NCBI GenBank assembly: GCA_905233375.1 | Contig: CAJOEJ010000011.1 | Coordinates: forward strand, 1-64,000 | Source of the DNA: Paludibacteraceae bacterium | GTDB lineage: Bacteria; Bacteroidota; Bacteroidia; Bacteroidales; Paludibacteraceae | DNA length: 64,000 nucleotides | Direction of reading: 5' to 3' | Shown: piece by piece, positions 29,255-38,785 of the stretch | Layout of the letters: each line of letters begins with the position of its first letter | Position numbering within the stretch: the stretch's first letter is position 1 | Position numbers and translations under genes: made by a program | The notes under the pieces: model-generated | The model's database searches: none | Told to the model about the DNA's origin: nothing | What the model saw: only the letters and a program-made list of their open reading frames with translations

Positions 29255-29869
29255 CTACACGTCAAGTTTCACGCCTTTCTTCATGTCGGCGACCAGCTCG
29301 CGGAATACTTTTTCGCCTTCTTCCACCGTCAGGATGCTCCAGCGATGCAGCATGACCGCCTCCAGATAGTAGGCAAACACCATTTCGGACGAGAAGAAAT
29401 CGAATTGGGTGCGCTCCATTAGCCATTCGAAACGGAGGGCGTCCATCGATTTCTCGCGATCCATCAGGTTCTCTATCTGAGCCAGAGCCAGGAATGCCTG
29501 ATAGTCGCCCATTAGTTCATTCAGCCCGAAATCTTTATGCGAAGCGTGTGTACGCAATGTCTCTGCCACCTCGCCGTCTCCCACTATTTGCTGCTTCACG
29601 TCAAAACCGTGCTTGCGGCAGATAGCCGCCACAAGGATATTGTTCATATCCTGATTGAAGCGGAACCATTCACGCACAAAGCGGTTCTTGGCTTTGAGTC
29701 CTGCCTCTAACGTCGGCTCGTCGATCGGAGCACGAAGAAGAGCAAGTAGCGATTTGTCGGCTTCGGACAACTGCTCGTCAAAGAGCTCATCGAGCTTCTC
29801 CAGCGAGACAGGGCTGTCGGCTCCTGCTTTGAGTTCCGGAAGACCCGCTAATAGATATTCGTAAGTCAT
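29255..29869 (-). CDS. DUF2764 family, V-ATPase-associated protein
   Basis: MTYEYLLAGLPELKAG...; position between A and E subunit genes. Confidence 0.8.
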   Translation of the reverse strand: MTYEYLLAGLPELKAGADSPVSLEKLDELFDEQLSEADKSLLALLRAPIDEPTLEAGLKAKNRFVREWFRFNQDMNNILVAAICRKHGFDVKQQIVGDGEVAETLRTHASHKDFGLNELMGDYQAFLALAQIENLMDREKSMDALRFEWLMERTQFDFFSSEMVFAYYLEAVMLHRWSILTVEEGEKVFRELVADMKKGVKLDV

Positions 29870-29876
29870 TTTTGTA

Positions 29877-30006
29877 AATAGTTTAGAGTTTAAAGTTTAA
29901 AGTTTAAAGAAGTTGGAGAGTTTTTAAGAAGAAAGCTTTACTTTAACTATAAACTTTCAACTATTGAACTTCTCTCAACTCTCAACTTTCAACTTTCAAC
30001 TTTTAA
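29877..30006. repeat. Heptamer-period repeat tract (GTTTAAA / TTTCAAC) within the V-ATPase operon
   Basis: GTTTAAAGTTTAAAGTTTAAAG...CTCAACTCTCAACTTTCAACTTTCAACTTTT. Confidence 0.85.
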
Positions 30007-30587
30007 AATAACTCCTCAACCAACTGCGGTCTCAACATCTCTTTGAAGTAGGCGATAAACTCCGCGTCGCCGAAGGCAAGTTTGTAACCGCCCTTAACCG
30101 GCTGAATCGTGAAATCGGTCTTGATTCCTTTCACTTCCGCGATCTTCACGCCCTTCTCCAGCAGACCCTTGGCATTGGCTGTGAAGTATTTTTTCAACGC
30201 TTCGGCATCCTTTGCCTCAATAAGCACTTCTCCGTCTTTCGCCATTTGCTCGGCGAGTTTGGCGATCAGACCTTGCATGAACTTGGCATCTGCCGTAGCA
30301 GCCTTCACGCTGTCAGAAGCAATCTTGTCTGCCAACAGGTTGGTGATTTCGGTCTTTACGGCATTTACGCTCTGCTCGGCATAGAGCTTGAGCTCGGCAC
30401 GTGTCTTTTTGTCAATGTCTGCAGACTTGCTCTCTGCCTCTGCAATCAGCGCAGCGGCTTTCTTCTCCGCCTCTGCAATGATCGCAGCAGCTTTCTCATT
30501 CGCCTTTGCTACGATCTCCTGCGCCTGCGCATTTCCTTTCTCTACGCCTTCCGCATAGATTTTCTCAGTAATTTCTGAAAGATTCAT
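30003..30587 (-). CDS. ntpE: V-type ATP synthase subunit E
   Basis: Ala/Glu/Lys-rich coiled coil, first gene of the operon. Confidence 0.88.
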   Translation of the reverse strand: MNLSEITEKIYAEGVEKGNAQAQEIVAKANEKAAAIIAEAEKKAAALIAEAESKSADIDKKTRAELKLYAEQSVNAVKTEITNLLADKIASDSVKAATADAKFMQGLIAKLAEQMAKDGEVLIEAKDAEALKKYFTANAKGLLEKGVKIAEVKGIKTDFTIQPVKGGYKLAFGDAEFIAYFKEMLRPQLVEELF

Positions 30588-30646
30588 ATCTGTAATGTTT
30601 TAAAATTTCATTTTAACATACTTTTTCGGCTTTGCGCCAAATCGGC

Positions 30647-30681
30647 TGCAAAGTTACTAATTTTTTTTGGAATATGCAAGT
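30647..30681 (-). promoter_or_regulatory. Bacteroidetes-type promoter for the V-ATPase operon
   Basis: (-) CTTGCATATTCCAAAAAAAATTAGTAACTTTGCA. Confidence 0.8.
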
Positions 30682-30718
30682 AAAATGTGTTTTTATTTTA
30701 TTTTTTCATGTGATCGGG

Positions 30719-30795
30719 ACATTTCCGCGACTTCATCGAGACATTCTCGAGCCGTTTACGGGACAGAGACAAGACAGACTCGAGACCGAGACGAG
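30719..30795. repeat. 11-bp-period array (7 units), copy C
   Basis: ACATTTCCGCG|ACTTCATCGAG|ACATTCTCGAG|CCGTTTACGGG|ACAGAGACAAG|ACAGACTCGAG|ACCGAGACGAG. Confidence 0.9.
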
Positions 30796-30876
30796 ATAAT
30801 ACCGTATCCCACCAACCCCTTTATATACATAGTATATAATCCGTGATTTTGGATAGCTTACATTCCTTTAAGCACA

Positions 30877-30909
30877 AAAAATGACACATGCCCGCGCATA
30901 TGTCATTTT
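30877..30909 (-). terminator. Rho-independent terminator
   Basis: AAAATGACACATG-cccgcg-CATATGTCATTTT. Confidence 0.75.
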
Positions 30910-30950
30910 CTTTTACTCCTTAGTTTGACGCTTTGGAGAATAGGTCTTTT

Positions 30951-32570
30951 TTATTGTTTTATCAACTTGCCCTGCGCGTCATACACATGACCGGCGTAGT
31001 AGAGATATACCTTGCCTTCGTGCAGGTACTTCTGCGCCGACGCCTGTTGTTCGGGTGACAATTGTCCGATGCCCGTCGGGTCGGAAGAAGCGGCATTAAT
31101 CGTGAATACGGTCATAATAACCGTCGTCGGCAGGTAGTTCTCGTTACCCGGATGATAGGCAACAACCGTCACTTCGCCTTCGTTCTCCGGCATAATCGTC
31201 CCGTTTTCAATGGATAACAGGCACTCCGTATATGCGTACGTAACAGGCATTCCTGACGACAGGACAGCCGTTGAAGCAATCGGCGTACCTACCGTCAAAT
31301 CCGTCTCCTGATCGTCCCACACGATGGTCTGAACGGCTTTCGCTACATGGAGCGGCACTTGGAGCGTGCGCGTATTGTAGATGCAGGTGTTGGTCGGCGT
31401 GAACCGCAGCGTGAACGCATAGTCGCCGGCATTCAGGATTGTGTCAGATGCTATATCCACCCATTCGAACGTGCCTTCCGCCTGTTTCAGCGTCTCCTCG
31501 ATGACCGCCTCACGCAGCGCCTGACCATATGTCAGATCACTTACCATGACACCGATCATTGGATCCACTTTGTTGATCACCAGGTTCTTGGAGACCGACT
31601 CCGCCGCATTGAACTTGTAGTTACCCGGCTGGGTAGCGGTCAGCGTCACTTCGCCTGCGCAATGGATTTGCAGCAAGCCGTTTTCAACGGTTGCAACCTC
31701 TTCGTTCGAACTCTCATATACCACGTCAAGACCGGAAGAAGTGAACGCATTCAGATACACTTGCTCCGTTGCCGCACATTCGGTCAGCTCCTGAATCCAT
31801 GTGACCGTCTGGTCGTATTTCTTTGTCTCACCCGAAACGGCGATACGCACTTCCTTGCCCTCTCCGGCAATAACTATCTCTCCGCTGTGCGTTCCTGACT
31901 CTGCGTGAGAGTAGATGATATTGAGCGAGGTGCTCTGGTTAAGCAGGTTCTTTTGTCCCACCGAACTCAGCGAAGCCGTAAAATGAGGATCCGTACTGCT
32001 CACTTCGGCAATAATATTGGTCCAAGTAACCGTCACGTTCTTGACCGCGTCGGCGTCATCCACCATTCCGCTTCCGAAAGGCCACTCGTCCGTGCTGGCA
32101 CTCAGGCTCTTGAGCTCGGTTACGCTGATACGGCGGAAAGTAGCCACTACCCATCGACCGGTTGAAGCAAACTTGATATATTTGGTGTTGCTGGCTAAGG
32201 GAACGACATAGTCGGTAGCGGTAACAGCCGCATTGCCTTCCGCCGTATAGAGCTGCGACCAATTGGTATGATCCACCGATTGATAGACGCTTACCGTTCC
32301 GCCGGAAGCACCGTGCCATGCAAAATGTAACTCTTCTGCCAGACCGGTTTGCGGCAATGCAATGACACATTCGTCATAAAAATCCTCCAAAACAGATACC
32401 TTGCCGACCTGTATACCTCCCGTGAGCGGCCAACTCACATTCTCGGTCTGGGAAATAACCGTCTGGGCATCGTTAAAATCATTCTTCGTGAACTCGGTAT
32501 CCCACGCCAACTGGGCGTTGATAGCAAGCGAAACTGCCAACAGGCAACAAAGGGATAAAAGATGTTTCAT
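30951..32570 (-). CDS. Secreted multidomain protein with Ig-like/MBG-type repeats
   Basis: Signal peptide MKHLLSLCCLLAVSLAINAQ; modules such as TVTWIQELTE..., KVDPMIGVMVSDLTYGQAL. Confidence 0.7.
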   Translation of the reverse strand: MKHLLSLCCLLAVSLAINAQLAWDTEFTKNDFNDAQTVISQTENVSWPLTGGIQVGKVSVLEDFYDECVIALPQTGLAEELHFAWHGASGGTVSVYQSVDHTNWSQLYTAEGNAAVTATDYVVPLASNTKYIKFASTGRWVVATFRRISVTELKSLSASTDEWPFGSGMVDDADAVKNVTVTWTNIIAEVSSTDPHFTASLSSVGQKNLLNQSTSLNIIYSHAESGTHSGEIVIAGEGKEVRIAVSGETKKYDQTVTWIQELTECAATEQVYLNAFTSSGLDVVYESSNEEVATVENGLLQIHCAGEVTLTATQPGNYKFNAAESVSKNLVINKVDPMIGVMVSDLTYGQALREAVIEETLKQAEGTFEWVDIASDTILNAGDYAFTLRFTPTNTCIYNTRTLQVPLHVAKAVQTIVWDDQETDLTVGTPIASTAVLSSGMPVTYAYTECLLSIENGTIMPENEGEVTVVAYHPGNENYLPTTVIMTVFTINAASSDPTGIGQLSPEQQASAQKYLHEGKVYLYYAGHVYDAQGKLIKQ

Positions 32571-32590
32571 AAATTTGCACATTAAAAGTG

Positions 32591-32623
32591 CGCAAAGTTA
32601 CAAAATCTTTTTCAAATACGCAA
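32591..32623 (-). promoter_or_regulatory. Bacteroidetes-type promoter
   Basis: (-) GTTGCGTATTTGAAAAAGATTTTGTAACTTTGCG. Confidence 0.7.
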
Positions 32624-32691
32624 CAAAAAGCCTCTTTTCCTTAATCAGAGACAAGAAAAACGAAAATAAATGCATCTTTGTAGCTGTATCA

Positions 32692-32727
32692 TTTGCACAT
32701 GTCAAAAAAAAGCAGTAATTTTGCAGC
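32692..32727 (+). promoter_or_regulatory. Bacteroidetes-type promoter for recQ
   Basis: TTTGCACATGTCAAAAAAAAGCAGTAATTTTGCAGC. Confidence 0.8.
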
Positions 32728-32746
32728 GCAAAATTGCAAACAGGTA

Positions 32747-34501
32747 ATGACACCGCTTGAGGCACTAAAAACATATTTCGGCTATGACGCTTTCCGTCCT
32801 TTGCAGGCGGAGATCATTCATTCCATATTGGCGGGACGCGATACGCTTGCCCTGATGCCTACCGGTGGAGGCAAGAGTATCTGCTTCCAAGTGCCGGCGC
32901 TCGTCATGGGTAATGCGGACGAGAACAAACGTCTGTGCCTTGTCATCACGCCGCTAATCGCGTTGATGCGCGACCAGGTAGCGAACCTTCAGGCACGCGG
33001 AATACATGCCGCCGCGGTCTATACAGGAATGAGCTGGGACAAGCAGCGTGTCGCTCTGGATAATTGTCTGTATGGACCGTATCATTTCCTGTATTGTAGC
33101 CCGGAAAGGCTTGAGAGTGAGGACTTCCGAAAACGCCTGGCGGATCTGCCGATAGGTCTGATTGCTGTCGATGAGGCGCATTGTATCTCCCAATGGGGAT
33201 ATGATTTCCGTCCTTCGTATCTGAATATAGCCGCTATCCGCGAGCTACTGCCCGATGTGCCCGTATTGGCGCTGACAGCAACGGCAACACCCGATACGAT
33301 AGAGGACATACAGGACAAGTTGGGCTTCCGGGAGCGGAATGTGTTGAAAAAATCTTTCCACCGCGACAACTTGGTCTATGTGGTACGCCGCACGGACAAG
33401 AAGGAGGAACAAATAGCCCATATTCTCTCCCGTGTACCCGGCTCTGCGATCGTCTATGTCCGCAACAGAAAGCGCGCCCAGGAATTAGCCCAATGGCTCA
33501 ATACGAACATCCCCTCCCCTAAGGGGAGGTCGGGAGAGGTTGCCTATTATCATGCCGGCTTGACCACCAAGGAGCGTAACGACCGTCAGGAAGCATGGTC
33601 GCGCGGAGACACACGCGTCATTGTGGCGACGAATGCATTCGGAATGGGAATTGACAAACCGGACGTGCGGGTCGTCATTCACTATGACCTTCCGAGCCAT
33701 CTGGAAGCGTATTACCAGGAGGCTGGTCGTGCAGGGCGCGACGGACAAACGGCTTATGCCGTATTGTTGTATAACGCAGCGGAAGACAAAGCCAAGTTGC
33801 AGAAACGGGCGGTAGATACCTATCCGCCGAAAGAGTTTGTCGAGCAGGTCTATCACAAGACGATGGACTTTCTGCAAATAGGCGCAGGAAGCGGTCTTGG
33901 ACATCGCTTTGCCCTGCATATCGACCAGTTGTGCCATGTAATGAAACTGCCCGTTATACAAACCTACTCCGCCCTGCATATACTGACTCAGGCGGGCTAT
34001 ATCGACTTCGAAGAAGAGCATGAGACACAGCCCCGCGTGCAGATTCATGTACCGCGTCACCAGTTGGGCGAATACAACCTCTCACGCGAGCAGGCGGAAC
34101 TGCTTGATCTGCTTATGCGCTCTTATACAGGCATTTATACGGACTTGCAATATGTCCGCGAAGCAGATGAAAAAGGCAAAAACCAATTATCATTGAGCAA
34201 TCACCAATTACTCGTTTCTTTGGCGCAGAGAGGAATTATCACCTATATTCCCCGTTCAGTGGGTTGCAGCCTTACTATGACAAACGAGCGACAGACAGAA
34301 ATCTATCTATCGCCCGCTGTCTTTGAGAAGCGTCAGGAACGTTTCATAGCCAAACTCCAGGCAATGCTGGAGTACGCAGACCAGAATCAATTCTGCCGGG
34401 AGCAGGTTCTACTCGCCTACTTCGGAGAAACCGACGCTGTCGCTTGCGGACATTGCGACGTTTGCCGCGCCTTGGCTCGTAGTGTCATTCCTGAGAAATA
34501 A
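32747..34501 (+). CDS. recQ: ATP-dependent DNA helicase RecQ
   Basis: MPTGGGKSICFQVPAL; DEAHCISQWGYDFRPSY; C-terminal CGHCDVC; start placed downstream of the promoter (ORF opens at 32693). Confidence 0.94.
   Translation: MTPLEALKTYFGYDAFRPLQAEIIHSILAGRDTLALMPTGGGKSICFQVPALVMGNADENKRLCLVITPLIALMRDQVANLQARGIHAAAVYTGMSWDKQRVALDNCLYGPYHFLYCSPERLESEDFRKRLADLPIGLIAVDEAHCISQWGYDFRPSYLNIAAIRELLPDVPVLALTATATPDTIEDIQDKLGFRERNVLKKSFHRDNLVYVVRRTDKKEEQIAHILSRVPGSAIVYVRNRKRAQELAQWLNTNIPSPKGRSGEVAYYHAGLTTKERNDRQEAWSRGDTRVIVATNAFGMGIDKPDVRVVIHYDLPSHLEAYYQEAGRAGRDGQTAYAVLLYNAAEDKAKLQKRAVDTYPPKEFVEQVYHKTMDFLQIGAGSGLGHRFALHIDQLCHVMKLPVIQTYSALHILTQAGYIDFEEEHETQPRVQIHVPRHQLGEYNLSREQAELLDLLMRSYTGIYTDLQYVREADEKGKNQLSLSNHQLLVSLAQRGIITYIPRSVGCSLTMTNERQTEIYLSPAVFEKRQERFIAKLQAMLEYADQNQFCREQVLLAYFGETDAVACGHCDVCRALARSVIPEK
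33511..33540 (+). repeat. G/C-rich palindromic repeat inside recQ (in frame)
   Basis: CCCCTCCCCTAAGGGGAGGTCGGGAGAGGT, encodes PSPKGRSGEV. Confidence 0.8.
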
Positions 34502-36226
34502 AACGCTGTCTTCCCCTAACAACTCCTGCATTTGTTCCAATTCGTCGTTGCTCAGCGACTTGTTACGGTCGTTGACGCCCATAAGCGGTCCGAAGAACAC
34601 CTTCAGCAACGCACGACCGATGACCTTGCGGAAACTGAACTTGGGATTCTTGGCATCTCCGCTTACCGGCACATCCAAAATAATCATGTCTTGCGCGGAA
34701 GTGAGCAGTTTGAAGCCCGCCCGCACAGGGATATTCTTATACGGTGCCTTGGTAAGCAGCTCTTTTCTGCCTACACGGGGATGATCGATCTCCAGCCGGT
34801 TGGTGCCGTTCATCCTGCCGTTCACCACTTCTATCTTGCTGTCCAGCATCAGGATACCGCCATCCAAAGGATAGCCGGTATAGTTGCGGCAAAGCGGGCT
34901 GAAGTCCTTGAGGTTCACTCCTTTCAGGTTGAGTGCAAGACGCATATCCTGCTTGCTCCAGTCCAGGCCTCCCAAATAATCGGCTTTCAAACGGGCGCCG
35001 GACGACAATTCCGCGTTGACAGTTACGTTGTTACGTCCGTTGTTCGCGATATTTGCGCCCTCCACCGTCAGGGTCTTGACGGCATATTCCCAGTTATGCT
35101 TCATGGAATAATCGTGGTAGCACAGGTCATGACCCGTGATTTGCACTTTCTTTGCCATCCACACAAGCGGCTTGGAGGAAACATCCTTCTTCGGTGATTC
35201 AGGCATAACGGAATCCTGCCCCCTCTCGTCTGATTCGGACGATTTCATGAGCCGCGAGAGCGTATTCCAGGACTCATGCACTTCATAATCACCTGTTATT
35301 CCGCTGATAGTAAGGCTGTCCAAGATGAAGGTGTTGGTGTTCAGGTCGCCTTTATTAACCACCACACGCAACTCGTCCAAGGCTGCCACCTGGTCGTCAT
35401 GCGTGTCGCGGATACTCAAACCGGACATCGACAAACCGCCTTTCATCTGGATATTGTTGATATTGTCCAGACTTCCGTCTATGTGTACCGATCCGTTGAG
35501 CACAGCGCCCAAGCCGGATATATTCAGGTAGTCTTGCACAAGCGGCAGAACCACATCGGTATGTACATCCTGCAGGTTCAGCTTGACGGCATAGCGGTTC
35601 GATTTCATCTTGTACCCTGCTACCACGCCTACTCGTCCGCCCGTCGGAAGACCGAAATCAAGTCCCGCATTGGTCTGCGTATTGTCGAAGTACAAACCCG
35701 GAATACGAAGCGATATATCCTCCACTTTCCATTGCTTGTCCGTTACTACATCGCGGTAACGGATAGCGCTGTTATCTATCCGAATATCGTTAAGAGAAAT
35801 TTTCCAACTGCTCTTCGCGGTATCCGCAGGCAAACTGTCTGATTTGGAGAAACGCTCTATGATGTCGGAGAAATTGAGCTTGTCGTTGGATTTGAGCACT
35901 TGTCCGTTGAACCTGTCAAGGTGGATCGCACGCACTTTGACGCGTTTGGCGATCAGTTGCGGCCAGGCGATACGGACATACAAACGGTCAAAAGAAATGA
36001 AGTTCGTTTCACCGTTTTGCTCCTTGCACTCAAAGTCCTTCACGCTCACGCCTCCCCAGAAAGGATTAATGATGACCTGCTCTGTATGGAGCTGGCGACC
36101 GACGATCGACTCGCCGTGGTTATTGACCACATATTTGGCAACGGGCGAAGCAACGGCTAAAATCAATCCAAAAAGGAGCACTATTGCTAGTGCTCCCCAT
36201 CCTACTATCTTCAGAATCTTTTTCAT
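34409..36226 (-). CDS. AsmA/DUF748-like membrane-anchored protein
   Basis: N-terminal TM anchor; GIDFDRLYVRIAWPQL-like repeats; LKGVNLKDFSPLCRNYTGYPLDGGILMLDSKIEV. Confidence 0.75.
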   Translation of the reverse strand: MKKILKIVGWGALAIVLLFGLILAVASPVAKYVVNNHGESIVGRQLHTEQVIINPFWGGVSVKDFECKEQNGETNFISFDRLYVRIAWPQLIAKRVKVRAIHLDRFNGQVLKSNDKLNFSDIIERFSKSDSLPADTAKSSWKISLNDIRIDNSAIRYRDVVTDKQWKVEDISLRIPGLYFDNTQTNAGLDFGLPTGGRVGVVAGYKMKSNRYAVKLNLQDVHTDVVLPLVQDYLNISGLGAVLNGSVHIDGSLDNINNIQMKGGLSMSGLSIRDTHDDQVAALDELRVVVNKGDLNTNTFILDSLTISGITGDYEVHESWNTLSRLMKSSESDERGQDSVMPESPKKDVSSKPLVWMAKKVQITGHDLCYHDYSMKHNWEYAVKTLTVEGANIANNGRNNVTVNAELSSGARLKADYLGGLDWSKQDMRLALNLKGVNLKDFSPLCRNYTGYPLDGGILMLDSKIEVVNGRMNGTNRLEIDHPRVGRKELLTKAPYKNIPVRAGFKLLTSAQDMIILDVPVSGDAKNPKFSFRKVIGRALLKVFFGPLMGVNDRNKSLSNDELEQMQELLGEDSVLFLRNDTTSQGAANVAMSASDSVGFSEVGE

Positions 36227-36259
36227 GAATGAATCATTATTCTGTTCATGGATGAATCA

Positions 36260-37252
36260 TTATTCTGCAGACAGTGTGATACGACGGAAGTCAAGGATCT
36301 GAACGCCTTTCGCTTTGAGGACATCCTTCACCAGTTCTTTGGACTCGCTCATGATGTACGCCTGCTCAACGAGTGTGTTCTCTTTGAGGAACTTACCCAG
36401 ACGGCCTTGCGCAATCATCTCGATTTTCTTAGCCTGGTTAGCAAGGTTAGCCTCTGCCTCTGCGGCTACGGTAGCCTTGATTTCACGTGCCTGCTGAGCC
36501 TGCTCTGCGGTGATCCATCCCTTTGTCTGGTTGGACTCGATATGCTCATCGGTGTCCACGTGTGCGGGGTTGATACCTGCCTTGCGGAGCGCGTTCTCAA
36601 CTGCTTTGTTGATCTCGTCCTGTTTGGTCTTCTCGATGGCAACAGCCAACTCGTGCTGTTTAACCTCCTCGGCTACATGATCCGCGTCAAGCGCGATAGG
36701 ACTCATGGCTGCAACCTGCATGGAGATTCCATGAACGGTTTCGTGCTCACTACCCTCAGCAGCGGCTACGAGCGAGCTCAGTTTGTTACCGAGGTGGTTG
36801 TACGCATCCACTACGGGAGCCTCGAGGCACGCGTAGTCAGCCAACTCCATCTTCTCACCCGTTACGCCGGAGCGCTCGGTGATGATCTCTACTACAGTAA
36901 AGTTACCGATTTTGAGCGCCTTGAGTTCCTCTGCGGTACGCACTTTGTTATCCAAAGCGGCGTCGAGAATCAGTTTTACCATACCAACGAAGTCTTCGTT
37001 CTTAGCCACGAAATCGGTCTCGCACTTCACGCCAACGATAGCGCCGAAGTTACCTTTTACTTTACCGAGAACGCATCCTTCCGAAGCCTCACGGTCGCTA
37101 CGTTTAGCTGCGATAGCCTGTCCACGCTTGCGGAGCAGGTCCTTCGCTACTTCGAAATCACCGTTTGCCTCTTCGAGGGCTTTCTTTACGTCCATCATAC
37201 CTGCGCCGGTAATATCGCGCAGTTTCTTGATATCAGCTAATGTAACTGCCAT
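36260..37252 (-). CDS. tsf: Elongation factor Ts
   Basis: MAVTLADIKKLRDITGAGMMDVKKALEEANGD. Confidence 0.97.
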   Translation of the reverse strand: MAVTLADIKKLRDITGAGMMDVKKALEEANGDFEVAKDLLRKRGQAIAAKRSDREASEGCVLGKVKGNFGAIVGVKCETDFVAKNEDFVGMVKLILDAALDNKVRTAEELKALKIGNFTVVEIITERSGVTGEKMELADYACLEAPVVDAYNHLGNKLSSLVAAAEGSEHETVHGISMQVAAMSPIALDADHVAEEVKQHELAVAIEKTKQDEINKAVENALRKAGINPAHVDTDEHIESNQTKGWITAEQAQQAREIKATVAAEAEANLANQAKKIEMIAQGRLGKFLKENTLVEQAYIMSESKELVKDVLKAKGVQILDFRRITLSAE

Positions 37253-37254
37253 AA

Positions 37255-38094
37255 TTATGCCTCCTCTTCTTTAGCTTCTTCCTTTGCTTCTGCTACTTTC
37301 TCAGCCTCTGCTTTGGGAGCAGCTTTGCGGATACGCTGACGACGCTCTTTGGGAGCCGGAGCTTCAGTGGCTGCCTGTGCCTCTGCTGCTTCCTCGTCTG
37401 CTTTCTCTACTTTACGCTCCTCGAGTCCCTCCTTGATAGCGTCGCAAACAGCGCTGAGGATGAGGTCGATAGCCTTGGTAGCGTCATCGTTAGCAGGGAT
37501 AACGAAATCAATGTTGTTGGGATTCGAGTTCGTATCTACGATAGCGAATACAGGAATACCCAGACGGTTTGCCTCGGCAACAGCAATCTTCTCCTTGATG
37601 ACATCCACAACGAACACAGCGCTCGGCAGACGAGTCATATCGGCGATAGAGCCAAGGTTCTTCTCCAGTTTCTCACGCTGACGTGCGATTTGCAGTTTCT
37701 CACGCTTCGAAACGTTATCCAGCGTACCATCGGTCGTCATCTTGTCGATCTGGCTCATTTTCTTCACAGCCTTGCGGATGGTCGGGAAGTTGGTGAGCAT
37801 ACCACCAGCCCAACGCTCTGTGATGTACGGCATGCCTACTTCTTGCGCATGAGCAGCAATGACTTCCTGAGCCTGCTTTTTCGTGCCAACGAAGAGGACC
37901 TTGCGTCCGCTGCGAGCCAAGTTTTTCAATGCCTCTGCAGCCTCTTCGATTTTAACGGCTGTTTTGTTGAGGTCGATGATGTGGATACCGTTACGCTCCA
38001 TGTAGATGTAGGGAGCCATAGCCGGGTTCCATTTGCGTTTGAGGTGACCAAAGTGTGCGCCAGCCTCGAGAAGTTGATCAAAATTTGTTCTCAT
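37255..38094 (-). CDS. rpsB: 30S ribosomal protein S2
   Basis: MRTNFDQLLEAGAHFGHLKRKWNPAMAPYIYMERNGIHIIDL; start trimmed from ORF start 38151. Confidence 0.97.
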   Translation of the reverse strand: MRTNFDQLLEAGAHFGHLKRKWNPAMAPYIYMERNGIHIIDLNKTAVKIEEAAEALKNLARSGRKVLFVGTKKQAQEVIAAHAQEVGMPYITERWAGGMLTNFPTIRKAVKKMSQIDKMTTDGTLDNVSKREKLQIARQREKLEKNLGSIADMTRLPSAVFVVDVIKEKIAVAEANRLGIPVFAIVDTNSNPNNIDFVIPANDDATKAIDLILSAVCDAIKEGLEERKVEKADEEAAEAQAATEAPAPKERRQRIRKAAPKAEAEKVAEAKEEAKEEEA

Positions 38095-38331
38095 TCGCGT
38101 TCGGCAATCGGATTGCAAAGGTTTATACCGCTCCGCTAAATAAACGGGCAACCGATGCCTCCGCTCTTCCCACCGGGTGCACTACGTTAGCGCCCGTCGG
38201 GAACCCTCTATGCCGACCAAGAGGGGAAAATAATGAATAATTAATTAATTTATAAGCTCCGTTCATTTTGGAATACTCTTTCACGCGCATAACACATTAT
38301 TAAATATACGCGCACGCACATGCGTTTGAGA

Positions 38332-38380
38332 CTCCAAAACAATCGTGTGGTAGTCCCGAAGGAATCCACACGATTTGGAG
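38332..38380 (-). terminator. Stable hairpin downstream of rpsI
   Basis: CTCCAAAacaATCGTGTGG-tagtcccgaaggaat-CCACACGATTTGGAG. Confidence 0.6.
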
Positions 38381-38389
38381 TTGTACGTA

Positions 38390-38776
38390 TTAACGCTTGC
38401 TGAACTGGAAGTGCTTACGTGCTTTGGGCTGACCCGGTTTCTTACGCTCAACCTCACGAGCGTCACGAGTCATGAAGCCTTCCGCCTTCAATGCAGCTTT
38501 GTCTTCCGGATTGATTTTCACCAGTGCGCGTGCGATAGCGAGACGGAGCGCCTCTGCCTGACCTTTGAAGCCACCGCCATCAAGAGTAACCTTGATATCG
38601 TATTTCTCAGCCACGCCGAGTTTGTTCAGCGGCTGGAGAACGATGTAGCGCAGAATAGAAGACGGGAAATACGTCTCGATGTCGCGGCCGTTGATAACGA
38701 TTTTGCCGGCACCTTCATTTACGTAAACGCGGGCTACTGCCTCTTTACGACGTCCTAATGCATTAACTGTTTCCAT
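38390..38776 (-). CDS. rpsI: 30S ribosomal protein S9
   Basis: METVNALGRRKEAVARVYV...KKPGQPKARKHFQFSKR. Confidence 0.97.
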   Translation of the reverse strand: METVNALGRRKEAVARVYVNEGAGKIVINGRDIETYFPSSILRYIVLQPLNKLGVAEKYDIKVTLDGGGFKGQAEALRLAIARALVKINPEDKAALKAEGFMTRDAREVERKKPGQPKARKHFQFSKR

Positions 38777-38785
38777 GTACTTCTA

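Noticed and set aside
36248-37240. 330-aa plus-strand ORF antisense to tsf
   Set aside because: Shadow ORF of the EF-Ts gene
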